Of a stretch of DNA of 64,000 bases, positions 54,257 through 62,904 are shown in pieces. Location: positions 248,001 to 312,000 of the forward strand of contig NZ_KB906253.1 in NCBI RefSeq assembly GCF_000381265.1, in the 5' to 3' direction. This DNA is from Curvibacter lanceolatus ATCC 14669. GTDB taxonomy: Bacteria > Pseudomonadota > Gammaproteobacteria > Burkholderiales > Burkholderiaceae_C. Under the pieces are notes generated by a model. It had not been told where the DNA came from. It did not search any database and saw nothing but the letters and a program-made list of their open reading frames with translations. Made by a program: the position numbers and the translations under genes. Within the stretch, counting starts at the first letter, position 1. Each line of letters starts with the position of its first letter.

Positions 54257-55228
54257 ATGGTGACCCGCCTGCGCCTTTCCCCCTCCCTGCTGGTCTGGGC
54301 CCGCACCTTTGAGGCCGTGGTCCGCTGCCAGAGCTTCACCAAGGCAGCGCAAGACCTTTGCATCACCCAGGGGGCCGTGAGCCAGCAGGTGCGTCAATTG
54401 GAAGACTGGGCCGGCAAGACCTTGTTGGTACGCAGCGCCCGCTCGCTGGTGCCCACCCCCGAGGGGCAGCGCTTGGCCGCGGCGCTCACCACTTCGTTGC
54501 AGGCCATCGAGCAGGCCCTGGCGCAAATCCGCAGCGCCGACGCGAACCAGTCACTGTTGCTGAGCTGTTCACCCTCTTTTGCCATGAGCTGGCTCACGCC
54601 CCGGCTGGGCGATTTCTATCGGCGTCTGCCGGAGGTCGGCCTCAAGGTCATGGCCGAGTTCCATCCGCTGGATGCCAGACGCATGCACGCTGAAGGCCTG
54701 GCCGCAGCCTTGCGCTATGACCTGGGTCACTACCCTGACCTGGTGAGCCACCCCGTGCTGGAGGAGTTTCTGCTGCCTGTGGCCAGCCCCCGCTTCATGG
54801 CCGAACACCCGGAGATCCGCTCGGCTGCCGATCTGGACGGCGCACTGCTGCTGCATGACGAGGCGCCCTGGGCGGGCGCCCAGCCCGGCGAGGAATGGCA
54901 GCAATGGCTGCAGCATGCTGGCTCGCCCAAGCCCGCGGCCTGGCTTGCGCAGGGGCGCAGTTTCAACCTGTCCTTGCTGGCCTCGGAGGCGGCTGCGGCT
55001 CATCAGGGCATGGCCATGGGCCGCTTGACCCTGGTGCTGGGCGATCTGCTGGCGGGGCGCCTGTGTGCGCCGTTCCCGATGGTGCTTCGATCCAGGGCCG
55101 CGTATTTTCTGGTCAGCGCCGGGGGGGCGCCTGACGAGGTCGAATCGGTACGGGGCTGGCTGGTCGACCAGGCGCAAGGGTTTCGGGAGCAGAGAGACCC
55201 GCTGCTGAAACAGTGGGCACTGCTCTGA
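54257..55228 (+). CDS. dsdC: LysR-type regulator, DsdC/GcvA-like
   Basis: A 323-residue regulator. The HTH (residues about 12-65: LLVWARTFEAVVRCQSFTKAAQDLCITQGAVSQQVRQLEDW) and RSLVPTPEGQRLAAAL match the GcvA/DsdC group. Sensor strand: LLLSCSPSFAMSWLTPRLGDF. It is divergent from D-serine dehydratase, its likely target, with D-serine as effector by analogy. The start is uncertain (ATG 54227 and 54173 are in frame upstream); ATG 54257 gives the usual length. The gene ends 114 bases before the BON gene's convergent end. Confidence 0.85.
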   Translation: MVTRLRLSPSLLVWARTFEAVVRCQSFTKAAQDLCITQGAVSQQVRQLEDWAGKTLLVRSARSLVPTPEGQRLAAALTTSLQAIEQALAQIRSADANQSLLLSCSPSFAMSWLTPRLGDFYRRLPEVGLKVMAEFHPLDARRMHAEGLAAALRYDLGHYPDLVSHPVLEEFLLPVASPRFMAEHPEIRSAADLDGALLLHDEAPWAGAQPGEEWQQWLQHAGSPKPAAWLAQGRSFNLSLLASEAAAAHQGMAMGRLTLVLGDLLAGRLCAPFPMVLRSRAAYFLVSAGGAPDEVESVRGWLVDQAQGFREQRDPLLKQWALL

Positions 55229-55342
55229 GCAACACCGCCCGGCTGACTGTTGCCCGGCATCCCTCATCCAGCCATCCTGGCGTCATGCGGGTGTGAATCC
55301 CGAAGCGGTGGCGAAGCGCCGAAGCCCTCTGGCTACTGAGGG

Positions 55343-55678
55343 TCAGATGGCCAGCGTTGACTGGCGATCGCATGGCGCGGCAGCCGCCGAGCGGTTCAGA
55401 AACGCGCCGGCCAACTCGGGTGTCAAGGTGAGCTGGTTGTCCACGCTGTGGATGCCTGGTGTGGCCAGTGCACATCGCGTGGCCCCTTGTTGCTGGTATT
55501 TCCAGTCCACCTCGCCCACCAGACGGGCCTGGTGGGCTGTCACGGTGACCCACACCTGTGCCGGGCGCACGGCATAGCCGTTGCACAAGGCTTCCAAGAT
55601 GGCTTGTGCGGTTCGCTGGGGCGTTGCCTTGATGAGACCGGTGTCTGGCTTGCTGCTCTGGGCGATTCTTGTATTCAT
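55343..55678 (-). CDS. BON-domain protein
   Basis: A 111-residue protein. Residues about 25-90 form a BON domain: TAQAILEALCNGYAVRPAQVWVTVTAHQARLVGEVDWKYQ and ending GIHSVDNQLTLTP, the 'GV..V.N.L.V' motif of OsmY-type proteins. No signal peptide is evident, so it may be cytoplasmic. ATG 55678 is used; a GTG six codons upstream is possible. A structured RNA with a T-run terminator ends 42 bases before its start, so expression may be controlled by attenuation. Its role is probably osmotic or envelope stress, by family. Confidence 0.75.
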   Translation of the reverse strand: MNTRIAQSSKPDTGLIKATPQRTAQAILEALCNGYAVRPAQVWVTVTAHQARLVGEVDWKYQQQGATRCALATPGIHSVDNQLTLTPELAGAFLNRSAAAAPCDRQSTLAI

Positions 55679-55719
55679 GGGGATCTCTTTGGCCACCTTT
55701 TTTTAGACAGCTGTTTTGC

Positions 55720-55781
55720 AAAAAAGAGCCCGCCACAAGTGTCGGGCCCAAGGTATGACGGGCCCATATCAGCTTGTGGCG
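55720..55781 (-). terminator. Strong intrinsic terminator (hairpin C)
   Basis: Perfect 9-bp stem CGCCACAAG/CTTGTGGCG with an inner 6-bp GGGCCC stem, followed on the minus strand by GGCTC and six T. An overlapping alternative stem GGGCCCG/CGGGCTC, with one G-U pair, would sit directly against the T-run. Confidence 0.75.
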
Positions 55782-55925
55782 CAACCCAAAGAACTCCGTC
55801 AAATACAGGGCCTTGCAACAGGGCCGGAGCCGTGCAAAAGCGATGGACGATCGTGCTCGCCCCGGCCGCTCGCGTCTGTGCGCAAGGCCACACCGTTTGA
55901 GGCTGGTTCTACCTGAAGGTAGTAA
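55720..55925 (-). ncRNA. Candidate structured non-coding RNA or leader with terminator
   Basis: On the minus strand three stem-loops occur in a row. Hairpin A is CTACC/GGTAG (55918-55922 with 55909-55913). Hairpin B is long: GGCCTTGC/GCAAGGCC (55882-55889 with 55809-55816), then ACAG/CTGT (55876-55879 with 55818-55821) and GGCCGG/CCGGCC (55862-55867 with 55822-55827). Hairpin C has a 9-bp outer stem (55773-55781 with 55731-55739) and an inner GGGCCC/GGGCCC stem (55760-55765 with 55744-55749), and is followed five bases later by a run of six T (55720-55725). The polarity of the T-run fixes the strand. No open frame fits. It ends 42 bases before the BON gene, so it is either a free RNA or its leader. 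Confidence 0.55.
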
Positions 55926-56064
55926 ACGATGCGACTGGACTCCAGCGTCTGCCGCGCAATGTTCTCTTTCGCACAGACCCTGCCGGGTGCCGCAAATACA
56001 TTCAGACACAACCCGGGGCCCCGCCGCCCTTCAACGCTGAACCGGCAAGGAGCAACTGGTCCCC
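55926..56064 (+). promoter_or_regulatory. Upstream region of the polysaccharide operon
   Basis: The leader of the GT2 gene. AAGGAG at 56047-56052 is the ribosome binding site for ATG 56065. I could not fix a promoter. A weak TTGCGC/TCGCAT pair on the minus strand might drive the RNA candidate. Confidence 0.35.
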
Positions 56065-57537
56065 ATGAAGCACTCTTCTCAAACGCCCGCTTCCACCGAT
56101 CTGTACCAGCCGAGCCTTTCGCGGGCAGGGTATGCCGTCGCTCGTCTCGGCCAAGCCCTCCTGGCGGTCGGGCTGCTTGCCCTGCAAGCCACGGCCTGGG
56201 CACAGAGCGGGCCGCTGCCGGAAGCACCGATCGTACCCCTGCCGGCGGTGCTGGTGCAGGGCAGTTGGCCCCATGCCTTGATGGCGCTGGTGGCCACGCT
56301 GCTGTTCGGGGTGATCGTGGTGATGGTGGTCTACGCCCTGCGGCACACCGTGCTGACCCTGAACCGCCTGTTCGGCACCCAGCGCCACCCCTATCTGGAC
56401 ATCGACATCGCCGATTGGCCGCAGATCACGGTGCTGATCGCGGCCCACAACGAAGAGGCGGTGGTGGCTGGCTGTCTGGGCGCCTTGATCAATTCGAACT
56501 ACCCGGCGGCCCGCATCAAGATCGTGCCGGTCAATGACCGCTCCACCGACGGCACCGAGGCCATCGTGGACGACTGGGTACGCCGCTACCCCGGCCGCAT
56601 CACGCCCTTTCACCGCCGCGGAGGCAAGGCGGGCAAGGCGGCCGCCCTGAAAGACGCGCTGGCCTATGTGGAGGGCGACATCGTCATCATCTTCGATGCC
56701 GACTACGTTCCGGGCCGGGGCCTGCTGAAACAGCTGGTGGCGCCCTTCTTCGACCCCGAGGTGGGCGCCGTCATGGGCCGGGTGGTGCCCGTCAACACCG
56801 GCGCCAACCTGCTGACCCGGCTGCTGGATCTGGAGCGTGCCGGCGGCTACCAGGTGGACCAGCAGGCCCGCATGAACCTGCGCCTGGTGCCCCAGTACGG
56901 TGGCACCGTCGGCGGGGTGCGCCTGTCGGCCGTGGCCGCGGTGGGCGGCTGGAACGACAACACCCTGGCCGAAGACACCGACATCACCTACCGCCTGCTG
57001 CTCAATGGCTGGAAGACCGTCTACACCAACCGATCCGAGTGCTACGAAGAGGTGCCCGAAGACTGGGCCGTGCGCATCAAGCAAGTCAAGCGCTGGTCCA
57101 AGGGCCACAACCAGGTGCTGCTGCGCTATGGCTACCGCTTTGCCACCAGCCCCTATCTCAGCACCCGCGAGCGGGTGGACGGCCTGTTGCTGCTGTTCGT
57201 CTTCACGCTGCCGCCCCTGCTGCTGTTGGGCTGGGTGCTGGCCATGGGCCTGTACCTGTTCAATGCGGGCACCCTGCTCACCGAGCTGATCCCGGTGTTT
57301 GCACTGATGGCCTATGCCACGGTGGGCAACTTTGCGGCCTTCTTCGAGATGGCCATGGCGGTGATGCTTGATGGCAACCGCCGCCGCCTGCGCCTGCTGC
57401 CCATGAGTCTGCTGGGCTTTGTCGTGAGCCTTTTCTCCATCTCGTCCTCGGTCTTCAGCCTGTTGCTGGACCACCTGCTGCACCGCGAGATGGTCTGGGA
57501 CAAAACCGTCCGCTACAGAAAGCCGAGCATCGAATGA
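56065..57537 (+). CDS. Processive family-2 glycosyltransferase (polysaccharide synthase)
   Basis: A 490-residue membrane enzyme. One hydrophobic segment near residues 23-45, a transmembrane helix at about 70-92, the GT-A domain at about 115-350 and three or four C-terminal helices (about 373-475). The GT2 motifs are present: NDRSTDGT, DADYVPG (metal DxD), EDTDITYRL (TED-type base) and Q-V-K-R-W (QxxRW), which mark a cellulose/hyaluronan/PNAG-type processive synthase that couples synthesis to export. The last region has a basic loop (GNRRRLRLLP). The next gene overlaps by 4 bases. The sugar is unknown, but the operon's UDP-GlcNAc 2-epimerase hints at GlcNAc/ManNAc units. Confidence 0.9.
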   Translation: MKHSSQTPASTDLYQPSLSRAGYAVARLGQALLAVGLLALQATAWAQSGPLPEAPIVPLPAVLVQGSWPHALMALVATLLFGVIVVMVVYALRHTVLTLNRLFGTQRHPYLDIDIADWPQITVLIAAHNEEAVVAGCLGALINSNYPAARIKIVPVNDRSTDGTEAIVDDWVRRYPGRITPFHRRGGKAGKAAALKDALAYVEGDIVIIFDADYVPGRGLLKQLVAPFFDPEVGAVMGRVVPVNTGANLLTRLLDLERAGGYQVDQQARMNLRLVPQYGGTVGGVRLSAVAAVGGWNDNTLAEDTDITYRLLLNGWKTVYTNRSECYEEVPEDWAVRIKQVKRWSKGHNQVLLRYGYRFATSPYLSTRERVDGLLLLFVFTLPPLLLLGWVLAMGLYLFNAGTLLTELIPVFALMAYATVGNFAAFFEMAMAVMLDGNRRRLRLLPMSLLGFVVSLFSISSSVFSLLLDHLLHREMVWDKTVRYRKPSIE

Positions 57538-58583
57538 ACTACGACCTGAGCTCCGCCCTGGCCTACCTGTGCCTCATCGCGCTCACCGTGGCCTTTCTGG
57601 TGCTGGCCTTCGGCCCCAGCTGGCTGGAGTGGCTGCGCCCCAGCGACACCGCGGCCTTGCGCGTGCTGCCCAATTACAGCAGCGACATCGACCACTTCTC
57701 CGACCGCTTCCGGGCCGATGTGCAGGAGCACCTGCGCAGCCCCCAGCTTCACCTGGCCGACCACTTCGACATGGTGGGTGCACAGGTGCGCCGGGTGGAC
57801 TGGCGCGGCGCCCAGCGCCCGGTGATTGCGCTGGGTGATCTGAGCACCGACCAGGCCATCGAGTGCCCGACGCAGGTCTTTGTCCATGGCGATCTCAACG
57901 CCGGGGCCGGCAGCGATTTCGATGCCCTGCTGGTGCAGGGGGCTCTGCAGCTGGGTGCGCGCAGCGCGGTGCGCAGTTGGGCGCACGCCGACGGCAAGGT
58001 GCAGCTGGCGCAGGGCTGCAAGGTCACGCGACGGGTGTCTTCGATGGAGTCGGTCACCCTGGCGCCCGACTGCTGCTTCGAGCGGGTGCAGGCCCCTGAC
58101 GTGAACTTCGGTCAGGTCGGTGCAGTGCGTGGCGTGCCGAGCCGGCGGCCGCGCCGCCAGGCCCTGCTCAGCGAGTTGCAGGGCGCCATCCGCCAGACCG
58201 AGCACCTGACCCTGATCCGGGGGGACTGCCGCCTGGCCCAGGACACGCGCTATGTCGGCTCCCTCATCGTCACCGGGCGGTTGCTCATCGGTGCCGGCTC
58301 CGAGGTGGTGGGCGATGTCAAGGCGCGCGACGGCATCGTGGTGGGCGCCGAGGCCCGCATGGATGGCTCGCTGACCAGCGAAAAACAGATCCAGATCCTG
58401 GAGGGCGCCAGCGTGGCCGGGCCGGTGATCTCCGAGACCATCATCCTGGTCGGCGCCCAGGTGCGGTTGGGGCGGCACGATGCGCCCACCACCGTGAGCG
58501 CCGACAGCATCCTGGTGGAGGGCGGGGCCCATGCGCACGGCACGGTCTGGGCGCGCAACATGGGGGTGGTATGGGCCGCATGA
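57534..58583 (+). CDS. Membrane-anchored beta-helix (bactofilin-like) protein of the polysaccharide operon
   Basis: A 349-residue protein of unknown function. It has one N-terminal helix (residues about 7-33, LSSALAYLCLIALTVAFLVLAFG) and then a repeat-rich body (about 110-345) of short strands and turns such as GDLNAGAGSDFDALLVQGAL, SLIVTGRLLIGAGSEVVGDVKA and GAEARMDGSLTSEKQIQILEG, with G/A at turns. This resembles right-handed beta-helix or bactofilin (DUF583) folds. Cys-containing spots occur at residues about 115-185. It overlaps the synthase gene by 4 bases and the following gene by 13. A scaffolding or glycan-guiding role is inferred. Confidence 0.75.
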   Translation: MNYDLSSALAYLCLIALTVAFLVLAFGPSWLEWLRPSDTAALRVLPNYSSDIDHFSDRFRADVQEHLRSPQLHLADHFDMVGAQVRRVDWRGAQRPVIALGDLSTDQAIECPTQVFVHGDLNAGAGSDFDALLVQGALQLGARSAVRSWAHADGKVQLAQGCKVTRRVSSMESVTLAPDCCFERVQAPDVNFGQVGAVRGVPSRRPRRQALLSELQGAIRQTEHLTLIRGDCRLAQDTRYVGSLIVTGRLLIGAGSEVVGDVKARDGIVVGAEARMDGSLTSEKQIQILEGASVAGPVISETIILVGAQVRLGRHDAPTTVSADSILVEGGAHAHGTVWARNMGVVWAA

Positions 58584-59575
58584 TCCGGACCCTGACCCGA
58601 GCCCTGATCCCCACCCTGATCCTGCTGCTGGGGCAGGCCGCTGCTGCCGTGGCGGCCCAGGCCTACCCGCTGAGCCTGGACGGCTATGCCGGTGCCGACG
58701 GCGCCATCAGCGTGCAGCACCAGGGCGACACCATCGACCCCTACTTTGCGTTGCAGGCCCTGTTGCTGGCCCATGAGTTCGGTCTGGACGCGGGCCCCTA
58801 TGCCCGGCGCTGGGCCGACTGGCTGGTCAGCCGGCAAAAGCCCGATGCCACCTTTGACCGCTTCTGCCGCGCCGGCCCGGTGTGGGCCCCCTGCAAGACG
58901 GCCGATGCCGACGACACTCTGCTGGCGCTGTGGCTCAAGCTGCTCGACACCATGCCCGAGGGCCTGGCCCAGAGCCCGGTGTGGCGCAAAAGCCGTGACA
59001 GCAGCGTACAGGCCCTGCAGCGGCTCATCGATCCGCAGCGGGGCGTGTACCTGGTGTCGCCGGTCTACCCGCATGCCTTGTTCATGGACAACCTGGAAGT
59101 GCTGTCCTACAGCCAGCCCTGCCAGCGCGACTGCGGTCAGGTCGATGCCCGGCGACGCCGGCTGGAGCGCTCCATCCATGACACTTTCTGGAACCCCGAC
59201 ACCGGGCGCTTTCTGGTCTCCACCCAGCCCGGTCAGTTGACGGTGGCCCCCACCTTCTACCCCGAGTACGTGGCCCAGCTGTACCCCATGCTGTTCAGCT
59301 TCAAGCTGCAGGCGCTGGACCAGCGCGTTCATTACCGCGACTGGATGCGGCAACACCGCGCCAGCTGGCTCAGCCAGTCGAAAACCGACTTTGCCTGGGG
59401 CCTGGTGGCCATCGTGGCGCTGAAGGCGCGCGACTTCGAGACCGCCGGCTGCTGGCTGCGCTACACCGCCGGCGCACGTGGCTCGGCGCACTGGATCGTC
59501 ACCGACGAAGTGGTGCATCAGATCCTGCGCAAGAACAAGGTCAGCGAGGCCGCCAGCGATGCCTCCTGCCGTTGA
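58571..59575 (+). CDS. Exported helical protein of the polysaccharide operon, possible glycosidase-like
   Basis: A 334-residue exported protein I cannot assign. The signal is at residues 1-28 (ALIPTLILLLGQAAAAVAAQA). The body is helical and rich in Trp and paired aromatic positions (AYPLSLDGYAGADGAISV, TIDPYFALQALLLAHEFG, ATFDRFCRAGPVWAPCKTADADDTLLALWLKLLD, YLVSPVYPHALFMDNLEVLSYS), with four Cys. These features resemble (alpha/alpha)6 barrel glycosidase or lyase folds, often with acidic catalytic pairs such as the D-D in ADADDT. It overlaps the previous gene by 13 bases. It is related in position and style to the gene at 62905. Confidence 0.65.
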   Translation: MGRMIRTLTRALIPTLILLLGQAAAAVAAQAYPLSLDGYAGADGAISVQHQGDTIDPYFALQALLLAHEFGLDAGPYARRWADWLVSRQKPDATFDRFCRAGPVWAPCKTADADDTLLALWLKLLDTMPEGLAQSPVWRKSRDSSVQALQRLIDPQRGVYLVSPVYPHALFMDNLEVLSYSQPCQRDCGQVDARRRRLERSIHDTFWNPDTGRFLVSTQPGQLTVAPTFYPEYVAQLYPMLFSFKLQALDQRVHYRDWMRQHRASWLSQSKTDFAWGLVAIVALKARDFETAGCWLRYTAGARGSAHWIVTDEVVHQILRKNKVSEAASDASCR

Positions 59576-59668
59576 AGCCGCCCCTGTCCTGCGGGGAGCC
59601 GTCCCTGCCAAGCCTCATTTTTTGCAAGCACGCGGTGCCCCCGCTCACAACACCCAGGAGCCAACGAC

Positions 59669-60910
59669 ATGACGCCCCAGAACTACCTTCTCTGCATGGG
59701 AACCCGGCCCGAAATCATCAAGATGGCGCCGGTGTACCGCGCCCTGCAGGCCCAGGGCCAGAAGGTGACAGTGCTGCACACCGGGCAGCACGAAGAGGTG
59801 GCCCAGGCGCTGTACCGGTTCTTTGACATGAAGCCCGACATCAGCATCGCCCTGCAGCGGCAAAGCCCCTCGCTCACCCACCTCAGCTCGGCCCTGCTCA
59901 ATGCCATCGACGCCGCGCTGCTACAGCTCAAACCCGATGTGCTGCTGGTGCAGGGTGACACCACCACCGCGCTGGTGGGCGCCTTGCAGGGCTACTACCA
60001 CGACATCCCCGTCGGCCATGTCGAGGCCGGTCTGCGCACCGGCGAGCGTGAACCCTTTCCCGAAGAGAAGAACCGCGAGCTGATCGGCCGCCTGAGCCGC
60101 TGGCATTTTGCGCCCACACGCCAGTGCAAGTACAACCTGCTCAGCGAAGGGGTGGATCTGGCCCGCATCTTCGAGGTGGGCAACACCGTGATCGACGCCG
60201 CCTGCTGGACCCGCGACCGCCTCAGCCGCAGCGAGCCTGCGTCGCAGGACCGCATGCCCCCACCGATCCGCAGCTTTCTGGCGCGCCATGTGGGCAAGAA
60301 GCTGATGCTGATCACCGCCCACCGACGCGAGAACTGGGGCCAACCCATCCGCTCGGTGGCCACCGCCGTGGCCCAGATCATTGCCAACCACGAAGACACC
60401 GTGGCCCTGTGGCCGGTGCACCCCAACCCGAGCGTCCAGGCCGATGTGAACAGCGTGCTGTCACGCATGCCGGCCCAGGTGCGCGAACGCATCTGCCTGA
60501 GCGAGCCGCTGGGCTACCAGACCATGATCAGCCTGCTGCTGCAGTGCGAGTTCGCGCTCACCGATTCGGGCGGCATCCAGGAAGAGGCCTCCGCCTTCGG
60601 CAAGCCGGTGCTGGTGGCCCGCCAGAGCACCGAACGCCAGGAGCTGGTGCAGGCCGGTGGGGCTGTGCTGGTGGGCACCTCGGTGGAGGCCATCACGGCC
60701 CATGCCGATGCCCTGCTCACCCAGCCCCAGATCTACCGCAGCATGCAACTGAGCCAGAGCCCCTTTGGCGACGGCCAGAGCGCCCAGCGCATTGCGGCCA
60801 TCCTGGTCGAGTCGGTGGCATTTGAATCGGCCCAGCAGGCCGCCACCGTCTGGCCGCCGTTTCCGGTGCCGGCGCTGCGCACCCCCACGGCCCAGGCCTT
60901 GTACGCATGA
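59669..60910 (+). CDS. wecB: UDP-N-acetylglucosamine 2-epimerase (non-hydrolysing)
   Basis: A 413-residue enzyme interconverting UDP-GlcNAc and UDP-ManNAc. Signatures: MGTRPEIIKMAPVYRAL (first strand), VQGDTTTALVGAL, HVEAGLRTGEREPFPEEKNREL (with catalytic acids), TAHRRENWG and the nucleotide-binding TDSGGIQEEASAFGKPVLVAR. The last 40 residues extend past typical WecB. It lies in the middle of the polysaccharide operon, suggesting ManNAc or its uronic acid in the product. A 93-base gap precedes it. Confidence 0.93.
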   Translation: MTPQNYLLCMGTRPEIIKMAPVYRALQAQGQKVTVLHTGQHEEVAQALYRFFDMKPDISIALQRQSPSLTHLSSALLNAIDAALLQLKPDVLLVQGDTTTALVGALQGYYHDIPVGHVEAGLRTGEREPFPEEKNRELIGRLSRWHFAPTRQCKYNLLSEGVDLARIFEVGNTVIDAACWTRDRLSRSEPASQDRMPPPIRSFLARHVGKKLMLITAHRRENWGQPIRSVATAVAQIIANHEDTVALWPVHPNPSVQADVNSVLSRMPAQVRERICLSEPLGYQTMISLLLQCEFALTDSGGIQEEASAFGKPVLVARQSTERQELVQAGGAVLVGTSVEAITAHADALLTQPQIYRSMQLSQSPFGDGQSAQRIAAILVESVAFESAQQAATVWPPFPVPALRTPTAQALYA

Positions 60911-61791
60911 GCCGCGCCCTCAACCGCCCGCGCCGGATCTGCGCCTGGGTGGGCCTGGTGGCCTGGCCCCTGCTGATGGGACTTGGTGCAGCCCACGCGC
61001 AAGACCTGAACAACGCGCCGGCCCAACTGGAGGCCGCCGAGGGCACGCCCCTGCCGAACGCGCCCCTGGTCAGTGAGCGCGCACCGGTGCGTCGGCTGGA
61101 GCTCAGCACCTCGGCCCAGCACCTCACGGCCGGCTACGGCAACTGGCGCGACCAGCGTGCGGTGGGCACCTACGAGGCCGGCCCCCACGTGTGGCAGGGC
61201 GAGCTGGCCGCCCGCCATGCCTTCGGGCAGGACGGCAAATACCTGGCGGTGGGCGACACGCTCACGTTCTCGCCCGACTGGTATGGCAACCTCACCGTGG
61301 GCGCGGGCGATGGCGCCTTCTACCTGCCCCGGGTGCGCGTGGACCTGACGGCCAGCCGCAAATGGGGTGGCAGCCGCCAACTGGTCACCAGCCTGGGGGG
61401 CACCTACTACAAGGCCCCCGACGGCCACATCGACCATGCCCTGAGCCTGGGCGGCACCTACTACTTCAAACAGCCCTGGATCGTCGAAGCCGGCCTGCGC
61501 CTGAACCGCAGCAACCCCGGGGGCATCAGCACGCACCAGCAGTTTGCGGCCCTCACCTATGGGCACTTCCGGCAAGACCTGGGCACCGTGCGCTATGCCT
61601 ATGGCGGTGAGGGCTACCAGGCCATCGCGGCCAACACCACCCTGGTCAATTTCCAGAGCCGCCAGTTCAGCGCGTCGTGGCGCCACTGGGTCAGCCCAGA
61701 CTGGGGCTGGCTGGTGGCCGCCGAGCGCTACAGCAACCCTTACTACGTGCGCAGCGGCCTGACCCTGGGCCTGTTTCACGACTTTCCATGA
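60907..61791 (+). CDS. YaiO-family outer-membrane beta-barrel protein
   Basis: A 294-residue exported protein with a signal peptide (to about residue 31, AHAQ), an Ala/Pro-rich linker and a barrel of regular alternating strands (LELSTSAQHLTAGYGNWRDQ, GTYEAGPHVWQGELAARHAFG, DWYGNLTVGAGDGAFYLP, YVRSGLTLGLFHDFP). The terminal phenylalanine-proline and strand style match the YaiO family (TIGR04390). In E. coli yaiO is next to a GT2 gene (yaiP), as here. It may form the outer-membrane exit of the polysaccharide. Both ends overlap neighbours by 4 bases. Confidence 0.82.
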   Translation: MSRALNRPRRICAWVGLVAWPLLMGLGAAHAQDLNNAPAQLEAAEGTPLPNAPLVSERAPVRRLELSTSAQHLTAGYGNWRDQRAVGTYEAGPHVWQGELAARHAFGQDGKYLAVGDTLTFSPDWYGNLTVGAGDGAFYLPRVRVDLTASRKWGGSRQLVTSLGGTYYKAPDGHIDHALSLGGTYYFKQPWIVEAGLRLNRSNPGGISTHQQFAALTYGHFRQDLGTVRYAYGGEGYQAIAANTTLVNFQSRQFSASWRHWVSPDWGWLVAAERYSNPYYVRSGLTLGLFHDFP

Positions 61792-62678
61792 AAGCGGACG
61801 GCATGCCTGAATCCCACCACGCCCCCCTCCACCACGCACCCCCCCATGTGCGCGAGGCCGCCTTTGCCCAGGCCCGCCAGATCCTGGCCCAGGCCCAGAC
61901 CGAGCACCGCCTGGGCAGCCCGCACCGCTCCATCCAGCGCCTGATTCCGGGCCCGCGCCTGCTGTTGCAGATGACGCTGCTGCCCCTGGCCCTGTCGGGG
62001 CTGGCGCTGGCAGCGCAGACCTGGCTGTACGCCTTCTGGCAGGCCTACCTGCTGGCCTGGGCCGGCTGGCTGCACCTGCCCCTGAAGCTGCGCACCGGCG
62101 CCGACCCGGCCAGCGACAGGCCGCAGGGGCACGGGCTGGACCTGATCTGGTCACCCGGCGATGCGTCCTGGGCCCTGTCGCTGTCATCGGGGGTGTGGCT
62201 GGGCGCGGCGCTGTGCCTGCTGGCCTGGCTGGTGTCGGGGCGCTGGCCTGGCAAGGCTTTGCCGATCAAGTACCTGGTGCGGGTGGTGGTGGTGGTGCAG
62301 GCGGTGGCCGTGGCCTACTTCTGGTGGGCGCCGGATGCGCTGCCCCACAGCGTGCTCGATCACCTGGGCGATGTGCTGGACACCGGCGACGTGCTGATCG
62401 TGGCGATCCCGGTGCTGCTCGGCCTGGGCTACTTTGCGCTGAACATCAGTCTCTGGGTCAAGCTGCGCAGCGCCGTGCTGCTGATGGGGTACTTCGTGTT
62501 GATGGTGCCGCACCAGGCCCTGGTGCACCTGGTGGTGCTGCAACACCTGTCGGTGGCCTTCATGCCGGTGCTCTACATCTGCTTTGGTGCGCTGTTCGAC
62601 ATGATGGTCTTTGTGGCGCTGTACGCCTGGATCGTGAGCCTGGCGCCGCCACTGGCGCCCACCCGGGGGGCGGCCTAG
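61788..62678 (+). CDS. Polytopic inner-membrane protein of the polysaccharide operon
   Basis: A 296-residue protein I cannot assign. Residues 1-60 are cytosolic and His/Pro-rich (SHHAPLHHAPPHVREAAF). About five or six helices follow, including LLLQMTLLPLALSGLALAAQ, VWLGAALCLLAWLVSG, YLVRVVVVVQAVAVAYFWWA, DVLIVAIPVLLGLGYFALNI and LMGYFVLMVPHQALVHLVVL. A conserved-looking acidic turn (HSVLDHLGDVLDTGD) faces the periplasm. Lack of similarity to known flippases or acyltransferases leaves the function open. Its ATG overlaps the yaiO-like stop. A 226-base gap follows. Confidence 0.7.
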   Translation: MKADGMPESHHAPLHHAPPHVREAAFAQARQILAQAQTEHRLGSPHRSIQRLIPGPRLLLQMTLLPLALSGLALAAQTWLYAFWQAYLLAWAGWLHLPLKLRTGADPASDRPQGHGLDLIWSPGDASWALSLSSGVWLGAALCLLAWLVSGRWPGKALPIKYLVRVVVVVQAVAVAYFWWAPDALPHSVLDHLGDVLDTGDVLIVAIPVLLGLGYFALNISLWVKLRSAVLLMGYFVLMVPHQALVHLVVLQHLSVAFMPVLYICFGALFDMMVFVALYAWIVSLAPPLAPTRGAA

Positions 62679-62904
62679 AGCATCACCCTGTTCCAGGGCG
62701 CTTGCGCGCCGCCCGGCAACGTCTGTGCGGAAGCGCACCGTACGCGAATCGAAGCCTGTATTTCCCCAGAATGGCCTCACCCCCCAAGGCGTCATGCCGC
62801 ACTGCGCTCCGCGCGGTTGCGATGCATGAAGGCCCGGCGGGCCATCTGACCCCGGTCCAGCGGAATCCACTTGTTTCTGCAGGGCGGGGGTCGCTAGGAA
62901 ATCC

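Noticed and set aside
55720-55925. 6S RNA assignment for the structured RNA
   Set aside because: The size is similar and it forms a long hairpin, but the central single-stranded bulge and closing stem of 6S were not recognisable, and the usual neighbouring ygfA-type gene is absent.
55850-55960. Possible c-di-GMP-I riboswitch ahead of the polysaccharide operon
   Set aside because: A stretch CGCAAGGCC superficially resembles the GEMM motif, but the GGGACGCAAAGCC and tetraloop/receptor elements are not in place, and the T-run terminator polarity is opposite to the operon.
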